In this document: positions 11,966 through 20,249 of the stretch, piece by piece | How the letters are laid out: every line of letters starts with the position of its first letter | Numbering within the stretch: position 1 is the first letter of the stretch | Origin: Promicromonospora iranensis | GTDB lineage: Bacteria; Actinomycetota; Actinomycetes; Actinomycetales; Cellulomonadaceae | Direction: 5' to 3' | Assembly: GCF_028994775.1 (NCBI RefSeq) | Contig: NZ_JAJQMN010000001.1 | Coordinates: 186,001 to 250,000 of the forward strand | DNA: 64,000 bases | Made by a program: the position numbers and the translations under genes | The notes under the pieces: model-generated | The model's database searches: none | What the model was told of the DNA's origin: nothing | Seen by the model: only the letters and a program-made list of their open reading frames with translations

Positions 11966-13963
11966 CTAGATCCGCCTGCCGTGCATGAACGTGTCGTCCT
12001 CGAGACCGGTGTGGCCGCGCGACGAGGCGAGCTGCCACGGCACCGACGCCACGACGACCCCGGGTGTGAACAGCAGGCTGCCCTTGAGGCGCAGCGCCGA
12101 CTGGTTGTGCAGCAGCTGCTCCCACCAGTGGCCCACGACGTACTCGGGGATGTAGACGATCACGAGGTCACGCGGCGACTCGCGGCGCACCGACCGCACG
12201 TACTTCAGCACGGGCCGGGTGATCTCGCGATAGGGCGAGTCGAGGATGCGCAGGGGAACGGGCAGGTCGAGGGCCTCCCACTCGGCGACCAGCCCGTCGA
12301 TGTCCTCCCGGTCCACGCCCACCGTGACGGCCTCGATCACGTTGGGCCGGGCGGCCCGGGCGTAGGCCAGCGCTCGCATGGTCGGCTTGTGCACCTTGGA
12401 GACCAGCACGACGGCGTGCACCCGGCTGGGCAGCGCCCGGGCCGCGGAGACGTCGTCGAGCGCGAGCTCCTCGCGTACGCGGTCGTAGTGCTTGCGGATC
12501 CCTCGCATGAGGACGAACAGCACGCCCATCGCCAGGAGTGTGATCCAGGCGCCATGCGTGAACTTGGTCACCAGCACGATGATCAGGACCGTCCCGGTGA
12601 ACGCGAAGCCGATGCCGTTGACCACGCGCGAGCGCTTCATGCGGCTGCGCACCGCCGGGTTCGGCTCGGTGCGCAGCTCCCGGGTCCAGTGCCGCAGCAT
12701 GCCGAGCTGGGACAGGGTGAACGAGACGAACACGCCCACGATGTAGAGCTGGATCAGGCGCGTCGTCGAGGCGTCGAACGCGACGATCAGGACGATCGCC
12801 GCGATGGCGAGCGTGACGATGCCGTTGGAGAACGCGAGGCGGTCGCCGCGGGTGTGCAGCTGGCGCGGCAGGTACCCGTCGCGGCCCAGGATCGAGCCCA
12901 GCACGGGAAACCCGTTGAACGCCGTGTTGGCGGCGAGCACCAGGATCAGGCCAGTGACGGCGGACACCGCGTAGAAGGCGGGCGGGAAGCCCGAGAACAC
13001 CGCCTCGGCGAGCTGGCCGATCACGGGGATCTGCACGTAGTCGGCCGAGACCGGCTCGCCGTTCACCTGCAGCTGGGTGTGCGGGTCCTCGGCGAAACGG
13101 ACACCGGTGGCCTGGGCCAGCAGCAGGATCGAGATGATCATCGTCGAGGAGATGCCACCGAGCAGCAGCAGCGTCGTCGCGGCGTTGCGCGACTTGGGCT
13201 TGCGGAACGCGGGCACGCCGTTGCTGATCGCCTCGACACCGGTCAGGGCGGCACAGCCGGAGGCGAACGCGCGGGCCAGGAGGAACGCGCCGCCGATACC
13301 GACCAGCCCCTGGTCGAACGCGGCCTCCCCCACGAGCTCGTACCCGGAGCTCGCGGCCTGCGGCAGGTTCCCGGCGAAGTAGCGGACCGCACCGGTGACG
13401 ACCAGCGCCCCGATGATCGCCATGTAGCAGTAGGTCGGGACCGCGAACGCCGTACCGGACTCCCGGACACCGCGCAGGTTGACCAGGGTCAGCACGGCGA
13501 CCGCCGCCACGGCCGCGACGACCTCGTGGCCCCGCATCCCGGGGATCGCGGCCGTCGCGTAGTGGGCCGCCGCCGAGATGGACACGGCGACGGTGAGGAC
13601 GTAGTCGACGAGCAGCGCGGACGCCACGCCGATCCCCGCCGTCCGGCCCAGGTTGGTGGTGGCGACCTCGTAGTCACCGCCGCCGGACGGGTAGGCTCGC
13701 ACGTTCTGCCGGTAGGACGCCACCACGATGAGCAGCACCACGACCACGACGAGACCGACCCACGGCGAGAACGCCAGGGCGGCGATGCCGGCCAGCGAGA
13801 GGGTCAGGAGGATCTCGTCCGGAGCGTAGGCCACGGACGACAGGGCGTCCGAGGCGAACACCGGCAGGGCGATCCGTTTGGGCAGCAGCGTGCGACCCAG
13901 GCTCTCGCTACGTTTGGGGCGGCCGACCAGTAGTCGTTTGGCCGCATCGACGATGTCCGACAC
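11966..13963 (-). CDS. APC-superfamily permease
   Basis: This 665-residue protein has about twelve hydrophobic segments between residues 40 and 460, then a long cytoplasmic tail of about 170 residues. It begins with the helix-breaking pattern ASDALSSVAYAPDEIL typical of this actinobacterial APC subgroup. It is divergent from two TrkA-type regulatory genes, as in M. tuberculosis (Rv2690c beside ceoB and ceoC). This suggests potassium or amino-acid transport gated by the Trk proteins, which is inference. The GTG start at 13963 has no Shine-Dalgarno sequence but has TAGAGT eight bases upstream, so a leaderless transcript is likely. Longer in-frame starts exist but run through the divergent promoter. 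Confidence 0.9.
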   Translation of the reverse strand: MSDIVDAAKRLLVGRPKRSESLGRTLLPKRIALPVFASDALSSVAYAPDEILLTLSLAGIAALAFSPWVGLVVVVVLLIVVASYRQNVRAYPSGGGDYEVATTNLGRTAGIGVASALLVDYVLTVAVSISAAAHYATAAIPGMRGHEVVAAVAAVAVLTLVNLRGVRESGTAFAVPTYCYMAIIGALVVTGAVRYFAGNLPQAASSGYELVGEAAFDQGLVGIGGAFLLARAFASGCAALTGVEAISNGVPAFRKPKSRNAATTLLLLGGISSTMIISILLLAQATGVRFAEDPHTQLQVNGEPVSADYVQIPVIGQLAEAVFSGFPPAFYAVSAVTGLILVLAANTAFNGFPVLGSILGRDGYLPRQLHTRGDRLAFSNGIVTLAIAAIVLIVAFDASTTRLIQLYIVGVFVSFTLSQLGMLRHWTRELRTEPNPAVRSRMKRSRVVNGIGFAFTGTVLIIVLVTKFTHGAWITLLAMGVLFVLMRGIRKHYDRVREELALDDVSAARALPSRVHAVVLVSKVHKPTMRALAYARAARPNVIEAVTVGVDREDIDGLVAEWEALDLPVPLRILDSPYREITRPVLKYVRSVRRESPRDLVIVYIPEYVVGHWWEQLLHNQSALRLKGSLLFTPGVVVASVPWQLASSRGHTGLEDDTFMHGRRI

Positions 13964-14033
13964 GTTGGAAGACTCTATGCCTGCCGATGGCCCGGAGCGC
14001 ACCGTAGGGCCGCGGCGCGGTAGCGTTCCGTTC
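13964..14033. promoter_or_regulatory. Divergent leaderless promoters for the APC permease and trkA
   Basis: Only 70 bases separate the two start codons. TAGAGT (minus strand, 13972-13977) lies 8 nt from the permease GTG. TAGCGT (14021-14026) lies 7 nt from the trkA GTG. Neither gene has a Shine-Dalgarno sequence, so both are probably transcribed from their start codons and may be co-regulated. Confidence 0.55.
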
Positions 14034-14702
14034 GTGCACTTCGTGATCATGGGCTGCGGCCGTGTGGGCTCCAGCCTCGCCCAGGAGATCGAGGGCCGCG
14101 GACACTCCGTCGCCGTCATCGATCAGAACCCGGACGCGTTCCGGCGCCTGCCCTCGGACTTCTCGGGCAAGAAGGTGACCGGCGTGGGCTTCGACCGGGA
14201 CACACTCGTCCAGGCGGGGATCGAGGACACGTACGCGTTCGCCGCGGTGTCCGACGGCGACAACTCCAACATCCTGTCCGCCCGGGTGGTCCGCGAGACC
14301 TACGGCGTCGACAACGTGGTGGCCCGCATCTACGACCCGCACCGCGCGGAGATCTACCAGCGTCTGGGCATCCCCACGGTCGCCACCGTGCGCTGGACCG
14401 CCGACCAGGTGCTGCGCCGGATGCTGCCGATGGGCTCCACCGACGAGTACCTCGACCCGTCGGGCACCGTCCGGCTGGCGCAGATCGACTACCACCGGCG
14501 CTGGGTCGGCCGGCCCGTGCTCCACATCGAGGCCGCGACCGGCGCGCGGGTCGCCTTCGTGACCCGGTACACCTCCGCGGTGCTGCCCACGCCCGACATC
14601 GTGCTCCAGGAGAACGACGTGCTGCACCTCCTCATGACCACGGACGCCTCCGCCGACGTCGAGCGGATCCTCACCGCCGCGCCGACCGCCGAGGAGGACT
14701 GA
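14034..14702 (+). CDS. trkA: TrkA-family potassium uptake regulatory protein (first of a pair)
   Basis: The 222-residue protein has an N-terminal RCK/TrkA-N Rossmann domain beginning IMGCGRVGSSLAQ, with the Gly-rich nucleotide loop and an acidic strand end (VIDQNPDAF). A TrkA-C domain follows from about residue 140. Such proteins bind NAD(H) or ATP and gate potassium transporters on the cytoplasmic face. It corresponds in position to ceoB of M. tuberculosis. The GTG start is chosen because TAGCGT sits seven bases upstream, fitting a leaderless message. The stop codon overlaps the next gene by one base (TGATG), so translation is coupled. Confidence 0.9.
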   Translation: MHFVIMGCGRVGSSLAQEIEGRGHSVAVIDQNPDAFRRLPSDFSGKKVTGVGFDRDTLVQAGIEDTYAFAAVSDGDNSNILSARVVRETYGVDNVVARIYDPHRAEIYQRLGIPTVATVRWTADQVLRRMLPMGSTDEYLDPSGTVRLAQIDYHRRWVGRPVLHIEAATGARVAFVTRYTSAVLPTPDIVLQENDVLHLLMTTDASADVERILTAAPTAEED

Positions 14703-15373
14703 TGCGCGTCGTCATCGCAGGGGCCGGGTCCGTGGGCCGCTCGATCGCCCGGGAGCTGCTGAGCCACGAGCACGAGGTCACCCTGATCGACAAGAACGCC
14801 TCGGCCATGCGGGTCTCGCAGGTCCCTGAGGCGGAGTGGGTGCTCGCCGACGCGTGCGAGCTCCCCGCGCTCGAGGCCTCCGAGATGGAGCAGGCCGACG
14901 TCGTGGTGGGCGCCACCGGCGACGACAAGGTCAACCTCGTGTTCTCGCTGCTCGGCAAGACCGAGTTCGGGGTGCCGCGCACCGTCGCCCGGGTGAACAA
15001 CCCGAAGAACGAGTGGATGTTCGACCAGTCGTGGGGCGTGGACGTGGCGGTCTCGACGCCGCGCATCATGACCGCGATGGTCGAGGAGGCGGTCGCCGTG
15101 GGCGACCTGGTGCGCATCTTCAGCTTCCGCCAGTCCCGCGCCGACCTGCTCGAGCTCACGCTGCCCGCCGACTCCCGCGTCGCCGGGACGCGTGTCGGCC
15201 GGGTCGTGTGGCCGGCCGACGTCACGCTCGCGACGATCGTGCGCGACGGCCGGCCGCTCGTGCCCAGCCCGGACGACACCCTGGAGGCCGGCGACGAGCT
15301 GCTGCTGGTCGCCGGCGCGGACGCCGACACCGACACCCTGCAGAAGCTCCTGGTGCCGAAGGACGAGGGCTAG
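14702..15373 (+). CDS. trkA: TrkA-family potassium uptake regulatory protein (second of a pair)
   Basis: The 223-residue protein has the same architecture as its upstream partner: an RCK/TrkA-N domain beginning MRVVIAGAGSVGRSIA with IDKNASAM at the acidic position, and a TrkA-C domain from about residue 137. The pair probably forms a hetero-oligomeric ring regulating a potassium or APC transporter. It corresponds to ceoC in M. tuberculosis. The start overlaps the upstream stop as TGATG. Its own stop overlaps the 3' end of the convergent DUF3159 gene by four bases. Confidence 0.92.
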   Translation: MRVVIAGAGSVGRSIARELLSHEHEVTLIDKNASAMRVSQVPEAEWVLADACELPALEASEMEQADVVVGATGDDKVNLVFSLLGKTEFGVPRTVARVNNPKNEWMFDQSWGVDVAVSTPRIMTAMVEEAVAVGDLVRIFSFRQSRADLLELTLPADSRVAGTRVGRVVWPADVTLATIVRDGRPLVPSPDDTLEAGDELLLVAGADADTDTLQKLLVPKDEG

Positions 15374-16137
15374 GCCGGAGCCTGCACCTTCGGCCGGCGC
15401 ACGACGTACCAGGTCAGGTACAGAACCAGCGCCCACAGCGGCACGCCGAGCAGCAGGTGGAACGTGCCGAGCCACGCGATGTCGCCCGCGAAGTACAGCG
15501 GCGTCTTGACTGCCAGGCGCAGGGCGAACAGGCCCACCCAGAGCCAGGTGGCTTGTCCGTAGGTGCGCATCTTGGCGGGGTCGTCGCGCCAGCCCGTCAG
15601 AGCGGCGAACGGCGAGGCGCCGGCCTCGGCCTGCGCCTTCACCGCCTCCGGCGTCAGACCGGCGCGCAGTGCCTCCACCACGTAGCCGACGGCGGGGCGG
15701 CGGATCAGGATGCTGCCGAGCAGCACCACGAGGTACCCGGCGTTGAGCAGCAGGCCCCCGGCGTAGTAGTTCTCCGCCTCGCCGGACGTCCAGGCCCACA
15801 CCACGCCGATCGCGATGCCGAGCAGGCCGCCCAGCGCCTGCGTGACGGGTGTGCGCTGCACCAGCCGCGCCACCACGAGCACCAGGGCGGAGACGACCGA
15901 CGCGACCAGCGGGATCACCAGGTTGGGGGTGGAGATCACGAACGCGACCACGAACACCAGGCCGGGTAGCACCGCCTCCACCAGGCCACGCACGCCGCCG
16001 ATCGCCTGCGCGGCGGAGAACTCCTCGCCGGCCAGGGCACGCATGCCGCGCGCCGGCGCCTGCGCCGGGGCCCCGTCGGGCTGCTGCTCGGACTGCGGGG
16101 GCACGTCGGGACGTGCTGGTTCACTCATGGGGCTCAT
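15370..16137 (-). CDS. DUF3159 membrane protein
   Basis: This 255-residue protein has a Pro/Gln/Ala-rich N-terminal tail of about 40 residues and then about six hydrophobic segments, including VEAVLPGLVFVVAFV and LVIPLVASVVSALVLVVA. DUF3159 proteins are conserved in actinobacteria at this locus (Rv2693c position); no biochemical role is established to my knowledge. The ATG at 16137 is preferred because GGGGAG lies nine bases upstream. An in-frame ATG at 16179, adding 14 residues, lacks a good ribosome site. It follows the OB-fold gene and probably belongs to the same minus-strand operon. Confidence 0.87.
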   Translation of the reverse strand: MSPMSEPARPDVPPQSEQQPDGAPAQAPARGMRALAGEEFSAAQAIGGVRGLVEAVLPGLVFVVAFVISTPNLVIPLVASVVSALVLVVARLVQRTPVTQALGGLLGIAIGVVWAWTSGEAENYYAGGLLLNAGYLVVLLGSILIRRPAVGYVVEALRAGLTPEAVKAQAEAGASPFAALTGWRDDPAKMRTYGQATWLWVGLFALRLAVKTPLYFAGDIAWLGTFHLLLGVPLWALVLYLTWYVVRRPKVQAPA

Positions 16138-16182
16138 TGTGCCGTGCTCCCCGGGGTGCTGATCGCCCCCGTCGCTCATGCG

Positions 16183-16563
16183 TCATTCGCCCGGCCGGGG
16201 CCGGAGCTCGTACCGCGGGTTGAACATGGTGCGCCGCCCGTCGACGTCGCACACCATGCCCTCGACGCGGATGCGGCGGCCGGGCTCGATGCCGTCGATG
16301 GTCCGGCGGCCGAGCCAGACGAGGTCCAGCGCGCCGGAGCCGTCGAACAGCTCCGCCTCCACGGTGGGCACGCCCTCACGCGGCCGCAGGACCACCGAGC
16401 GCAGCACGCCGGCCACCTTGCCGCGGGACCGGACCGGCACGGAGGCGACGGCCATGCAGCCCACGTTGCGGGAGGCGTCGGCGCGTTCCTCGGTGTCCCG
16501 GACCTCCTCGTTGGACGCCAGCGACTCAGCGATACGGGACGCGAGGCTCGAGCGCAGCGACAT
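16183..16563 (-). CDS. OB-fold nucleic-acid-binding domain protein
   Basis: This small protein (126 residues) has an OB-fold reminiscent of the anticodon/DNA-binding OB family. The strands GKVAGVLRSVVLRP, EAELFDGSGALDLVWLGRR and GRRIRVEGMVCDVDGRRTMFNP can be followed, and LFDGSGxLxLVWxGRR is the hallmark region. It corresponds to Rv2694c of M. tuberculosis. Its function is unknown; single-stranded nucleic-acid binding is inferred from the fold. It lies between DUF3710 (15 bases upstream) and DUF3159. Confidence 0.87.
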   Translation of the reverse strand: MSLRSSLASRIAESLASNEEVRDTEERADASRNVGCMAVASVPVRSRGKVAGVLRSVVLRPREGVPTVEAELFDGSGALDLVWLGRRTIDGIEPGRRIRVEGMVCDVDGRRTMFNPRYELRPRPGE

Positions 16564-16578
16564 CAGCGGTTCACCTCG

Positions 16579-17304
16579 TCAGCCGATCTGGGTGATCTCG
16601 GGGCCGCGGCGCAGAGGATCGATGTCGGACATCTGCGGTACCGCACCCTCGGGGCCGGCAACGGCCGCTGCCGGCTGTGCACCATCCTTGCGCGCCGACT
16701 TCGGCAGCGCCAGGGGCAGCAGGTCCCGGGGCGGACGCGGGCTCTGGTCACGGACCACGACGATGTTCGCGAACACGGACTCCAGCGCCTTGGCCGCCTC
16801 GGCGTCGAGGGCCGCCTTGCCCGCGAGCACCCCACGGATGAACCAGCGCGGGCCGTCCACGCCGACGAACCGTGCGGGACGCTGGCCGGGCTGTCCGTCC
16901 GGGCCCTTCACCGGCATGCGGACCAGCAGCTCGCGGCCGAACACGCCGGGCACGTCGTCGACGATCCCGCCCTGCCCGCTCACGGACTGCGCGATCTCGT
17001 GCCGGATCTCGTCCCAGATGCCCTCGGTGCGGGGCGCGGCGAAGGCCTGGATCTGAAGGTTCGACCCCTCCAGCGCGGCCGTCACCCCCGTCACCTTCTG
17101 CGTCTTCTTGTCGATCTCCATGCGGAGCTCGAGACCCGGCATCACCGGCAGCCAGATGGCGCCGAGGTCGACGCGGGGACCCATCTCCCCCACCTGCGAC
17201 CGGTCGAAGGGTCCGTGGGGCCGCTTCTGCTGCTCGGCCTCCACCGACGCCCACTCGACCGGTGCGGGCTCATTCGCCGTGCCTCGTCGGCTGAACAGAC
17301 CCAC
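16579..17304 (-). CDS. DUF3710 protein
   Basis: This soluble 241-residue protein contains the characteristic DUF3710 stretches WASVEAEQQKRPHGPFDRS near the start and LVRMPVKGPDG and RFVGVDGPRWFIRGVLAGKAA in the middle. The C-terminal 60 residues are Pro/Ala-rich and probably disordered. The family is conserved at this actinobacterial locus (Rv2696c) with unknown function. The GTG at 17304 is chosen because AAGGAG lies seven bases before it; a second GTG two codons earlier is too close to that site. It is probably co-transcribed with the OB-fold and DUF3159 genes. Confidence 0.88.
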   Translation of the reverse strand: MGLFSRRGTANEPAPVEWASVEAEQQKRPHGPFDRSQVGEMGPRVDLGAIWLPVMPGLELRMEIDKKTQKVTGVTAALEGSNLQIQAFAAPRTEGIWDEIRHEIAQSVSGQGGIVDDVPGVFGRELLVRMPVKGPDGQPGQRPARFVGVDGPRWFIRGVLAGKAALDAEAAKALESVFANIVVVRDQSPRPPRDLLPLALPKSARKDGAQPAAAVAGPEGAVPQMSDIDPLRRGPEITQIG

Positions 17305-17444
17305 AGCCACGCTCCTTCGTAGTTCGTCGTCCTGCGTGCGCACACGGATACAGCGCACAGCAGCGTTATCCACTCGTTACTTACAGACTAGACCCGTCCG
17401 GGGTGGTGCCGGTACGGAAGTCGGGACCGCTCCGCGCCGAGCGT

Positions 17445-17939
17445 TCAGCGCCCCGCGAAACCGCCGCTCGAGCCGAAGCCGCCGTCGCCGCGGTGCGAAC
17501 CCGGCAGGGTCTCCGCGGGCAGGAACCGGGCCCGCTCGACCTTCTGGATCACGAGCTGCGCCACCCGGTCACCACGAGCCAGCTTCACGGCCTCGGTGAC
17601 GTCGGTGTTGAGCAGCGTGACCTTGATCTCGCCGCGGTAGCCGGCGTCGACGGTGCCGGGCGCGTTCACGATGGTGACCCCGTGCTTCGCGGCCAGCCCC
17701 GACCGGGGATGGACGAACGCCGCGTAGCCGTCCGGCAGCGCGATCGAGACTCCCGTGGGCACCACCACCCGGCCCTGCGGCGGGATCTCGATGTCGACCG
17801 TGGTCACCAGGTCGGCGCCGGCGTCGCCGGGGTGCGCGTAGGAGGGGACGGGGACGTCGTCGAGGAGGCGGATGAGCACGTCTACCGTGCTGCCGTCGTC
17901 GGTTGGCACAGGGGTGGGCACGCCGGAAGAGTACGCCAC
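17445..17939 (-). CDS. dut: dUTP diphosphatase
   Basis: This 164-residue homotrimeric-type dUTPase hydrolyses dUTP to dUMP and pyrophosphate, supplying dTMP synthesis and keeping uracil out of DNA. All five motifs are visible: DAGADL, PRSGLAAKHGV, the catalytic Asp and Tyr in NAPGTVDAGYRGE, RGDRVAQLVIQKV, and the C-terminal RGDGGFGSSG arm. The start is a GTG without a clear ribosome site, and a start near VDVLIRLL would also fit the family. It follows the conserved order DUF3710-dut-DUF3093. Confidence 0.96.
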   Translation of the reverse strand: MAYSSGVPTPVPTDDGSTVDVLIRLLDDVPVPSYAHPGDAGADLVTTVDIEIPPQGRVVVPTGVSIALPDGYAAFVHPRSGLAAKHGVTIVNAPGTVDAGYRGEIKVTLLNTDVTEAVKLARGDRVAQLVIQKVERARFLPAETLPGSHRGDGGFGSSGGFAGR

Positions 17940-18010
17940 CTCGGCCCGCCCCGCCGCAAGAGTGCCCGGACGTGCGTCCCAGCAGTGCTCAGGGCTGGGA
18001 TGATGTTCCC

Positions 18011-18454
18011 ATGACGGCGACCACCCTCACCTTCCATGAGCGTCTTCTGCCCGGTCCCGGTGGCTGGCTCGGCACGGTCGGTCTGGGCGCCATCGCGGCG
18101 ATCGCGCTGTGGCCGCTGCACACGACGGCGGCCCTGGTCGTCGGGCTGCTGGTCTGCGTGGGGTCCGCGGCGGCCCTGGCCATCACCTCGCCCGTCGTGG
18201 AGGTGTCCGACGGCGTCCTGCGGGCCGGCAGCGCCCGGGTCCCGGTCACGCTGCTCGGCCCCGCCGAGGCCCTGGACGTCGCCGCCATGCGGCACGAGCT
18301 GGGCCCCGGCCTCGACGGGCGGGCGTACGTCTGTCTGCGCGCATGGGCCCGGACCGGCGTGCGGGTCCCCCTCGACGACCCGGCGGACCCGACCCCCTAC
18401 TGGCTCGTCTCGACGCGGCGCCCGCAGCTGCTGGTGGAGGCGCTGCTCGGCTGA
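18011..18454 (+). CDS. DUF3093 membrane protein
   Basis: This 147-residue protein has two adjacent membrane segments in the first 60 residues (LGTVGLGAIAAIALW and ALVVGLLVCVGSAAALAI). A soluble C-terminal domain with LVSTRRPQLLVEALLG at its end follows. DUF3093 is the usual neighbour of dut in actinobacteria (Rv2698 position) and has no assigned role. The ATG at 18011 is preceded by a GGGATG stretch. Its last two codons and stop form one arm of the 81-nt stem-loop element. Confidence 0.85.
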   Translation: MTATTLTFHERLLPGPGGWLGTVGLGAIAAIALWPLHTTAALVVGLLVCVGSAAALAITSPVVEVSDGVLRAGSARVPVTLLGPAEALDVAAMRHELGPGLDGRAYVCLRAWARTGVRVPLDDPADPTPYWLVSTRRPQLLVEALLG

Positions 18455-18527
18455 GCCGGAGGTGCAGCGCAGGGTGCGGGCCGAGGAACGAGGCACGCGC
18501 CCGGAGCGGAACCGCAGGCTCAGCCGA
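18447..18527 (+). repeat. 81-nt stop-codon stem-loop element at the DUF3093 3' end
   Basis: The element starts TCGGCTGAGCC, which contains the DUF3093 stop, and ends with the exact complement GGCTCAGCCGA, giving an 11-bp stem. The 59-nt loop matches the acnA and phosphodiesterase copies, with GGCCGAGGAACGAGGCAC in the centre. Partial further copies of the TGAGCCGGAGG end follow at 18541 and near 18557. The gene-specific bases in the stem differ from the other copies but remain paired. Confidence 0.85.
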
Positions 18528-18655
18528 TACAAGTAGGGCCTGAGCCGGAGGCAAGCCTGAGCCGAGGGTCCCGTCCCCGGTCCCCGGGCACGACGAAGGC
18601 TGCCACGCATCGCATGACAGCCCGGTCGTGTCGTCAGTGCCGAACGCCTGGTGGA

Positions 18656-18955
18656 TCAGGCGGCGCACTCCGTGCAGATCATCTGGCCGGCCTTCTCGTA
18701 GGCCAGCTGACTGCGGTGGTGCACGAGGAAGCAGCTGGAGCACGTGAACTCGTCCGCCTGTCGGGGCAGCACGCGGACCGCGAGCTCCTCGCCGGACAGG
18801 TCAGCACCCGGGAGCTCAAAGCCCTCGGCCGCTTCGGTCTCGTCCTCGTCCACAACGCCCGAGGACTTGTCAGATCGACGCGCCTGCAGCTCCTGGATCG
18901 AGTCCTGCTCGACATCCTCATCGGTCTTACGCGGGGCGTCGTAGTCAGTTGCCAT
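18656..18955 (-). CDS. DUF4193 zinc-ribbon protein
   Basis: This small, very acidic protein (99 residues) begins MATDYDAPRKTDEDVEQDS. It ends in a zinc-ribbon-like CSSCFLVHHRSQLA...CTEC pattern with two CxxC pairs. DUF4193 is nearly universal in actinobacteria at this position (Rv2699c); the fold recalls small RNA-polymerase-associated zinc proteins, but its role is not established. The ATG at 18955 follows GGAG by eight bases. The gene stands alone between a convergent neighbour and a 310-base upstream region that should hold its promoter. Confidence 0.92.
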   Translation of the reverse strand: MATDYDAPRKTDEDVEQDSIQELQARRSDKSSGVVDEDETEAAEGFELPGADLSGEELAVRVLPRQADEFTCSSCFLVHHRSQLAYEKAGQMICTECAA

Positions 18956-19265
18956 GTGGTGTTCTCCGTCGGTAGGTGGTCGCGCCGGAAGGTTTCGGGT
19001 CATCCGGGGATTCGACGCCGCCCCGGCCGGGTCACCGCAAGCGCCGTCGAACGGCGTCCGTTGCGGGTGTACGCGCAGATAATGCATGCCGCCCCGGATT
19101 TGTTCCCGACTCGGCCCACGGATTGTGCACCATTTCGTATCGGCGCGCTACATCTGCGGGTGTAACTCAGGTCACGTATGCCCTGACCTGCGTCAACGCA
19201 GCATTATTTGCTTTTGGACGGCGTTCGACGGTGACATCTCTCGCCGGACCGCGTCAGAAAAAAGA
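18956..19265. promoter_or_regulatory. Upstream region of DUF4193 with an inverted repeat
   Basis: This 310-base stretch has no convincing gene. It contains CAGGTCA (19168-19174) and its exact inverse TGACCTG (19184-19190) with a nine-base spacer. A short TGCGTCAACGCA dyad and a local AT-rich patch (ATTATTTGCTTTT) follow. The layout suggests an operator or promoter for the strongly conserved DUF4193 gene, but I cannot assign -35 and -10 boxes with confidence. Confidence 0.4.
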
Positions 19266-20129
19266 TCACCCGAACTCGGCGGAAGTCGCCCCGTCCGCAT
19301 CTGCCGCTTCGAGGATCTCGGACAGCTGCGCGACGAGCTCGGGCGGGCCCGCCACGGTCATCGCCTGACCGGCCGGCCCGCCGCGGAGGCCCGTCACGAC
19401 GGCGCCCGCCTCGGTGGCCACGACCGCCCCCGCCGCCATGTCCCAGGGGTTGAGCCCGCGCTCGTAGTACAGGTCGATCGAGCCGTCCGCGAGGAGGCAC
19501 AGGTCGATGGCGGCCGAGCCGAGCCGCCGGATGTCCCGGATCTTGGGCAGCACCTGGGTCAGCACCTGGGCCTGGTGGGCACGGCGGGCGGCGTCGTACC
19601 CGAAGCCGGTGCCGACCAGGGAGGTGCCGAGGGACACGGGGGCGCCCACGCGGACGGGCTCGCCGTCGCGGGTGGCGCCCTCGCCGAGCCCGGCCGACCA
19701 CGTGCGGCCGTCGGCCACGCTGTGCACGCACCCGGCCAGGACGGTCCACGAGGCGGGTTCCGGCGGCCCGGCCACCACCGCCACCGATACGGCCCAGGAG
19801 GCCACCCCGTACAGGTAGTTCACCGTTCCGTCGATCGGGTCGAGCACCCAGGTGAGGCCGCTCGTGCCGGCGACGTCGTCACCCTCCTCGCCCAGGATCG
19901 CGTCGTCGGGCCGCTCGGCGGCGATCATCGTGCGCAGCAGCTCCTCGGACGCGCGGTCCATGACCGTCACCGGGTCCACCTCGCTCGACTTGGTGGCAGC
20001 GACCACCACGCGATCCGGTCTACCCTCACGGACCAGGGCACCGGCGGCTGTCGCGAGGCGGACGGCGAGGTCGCGGAGGGCGGTGACGGTGACGCCGTCG
20101 GGCAGCTCGGGCAGTGCGGGTGAGATCAC
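19266..20129 (-). CDS. Inositol monophosphatase family protein
   Basis: This 287-residue, metal-dependent sugar-phosphate phosphatase probably hydrolyses inositol monophosphate or a related substrate in the cytoplasm. The metal-binding motifs are present: EEGDDVAG with the first acid, WVLDPIDGTVNYLYG with DPxDGT, and NPWDMAAGAVVATEAG near the C-terminus. It is in the position of Rv2701c (suhB). The start GTG at 20129 follows AGGATGG. A longer frame extends upstream but overlaps the divergent sepH promoter region and lacks a ribosome site. Confidence 0.92.
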   Translation of the reverse strand: MISPALPELPDGVTVTALRDLAVRLATAAGALVREGRPDRVVVAATKSSEVDPVTVMDRASEELLRTMIAAERPDDAILGEEGDDVAGTSGLTWVLDPIDGTVNYLYGVASWAVSVAVVAGPPEPASWTVLAGCVHSVADGRTWSAGLGEGATRDGEPVRVGAPVSLGTSLVGTGFGYDAARRAHQAQVLTQVLPKIRDIRRLGSAAIDLCLLADGSIDLYYERGLNPWDMAAGAVVATEAGAVVTGLRGGPAGQAMTVAGPPELVAQLSEILEAADADGATSAEFG

Positions 20130-20249
20130 GCACCCATCCTGCCGCACCGACCACCGGCCGACTATCCGGCGGCACACCGACGCGCCTGCGCCGCTGGGCC
20201 GCCCCGCAGTGGCAGGCTCGGCCCACAGGACTACCCCGGGAGGACTGGC

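Noticed and set aside
18456-18540. Coding potential in the repeat (frames with a shared VPRSSA-type peptide)
   Set aside because: The same peptide arises from every copy of the stem-loop element in different contexts; it lacks starts and ribosome sites and follows stop codons, so it is non-coding.
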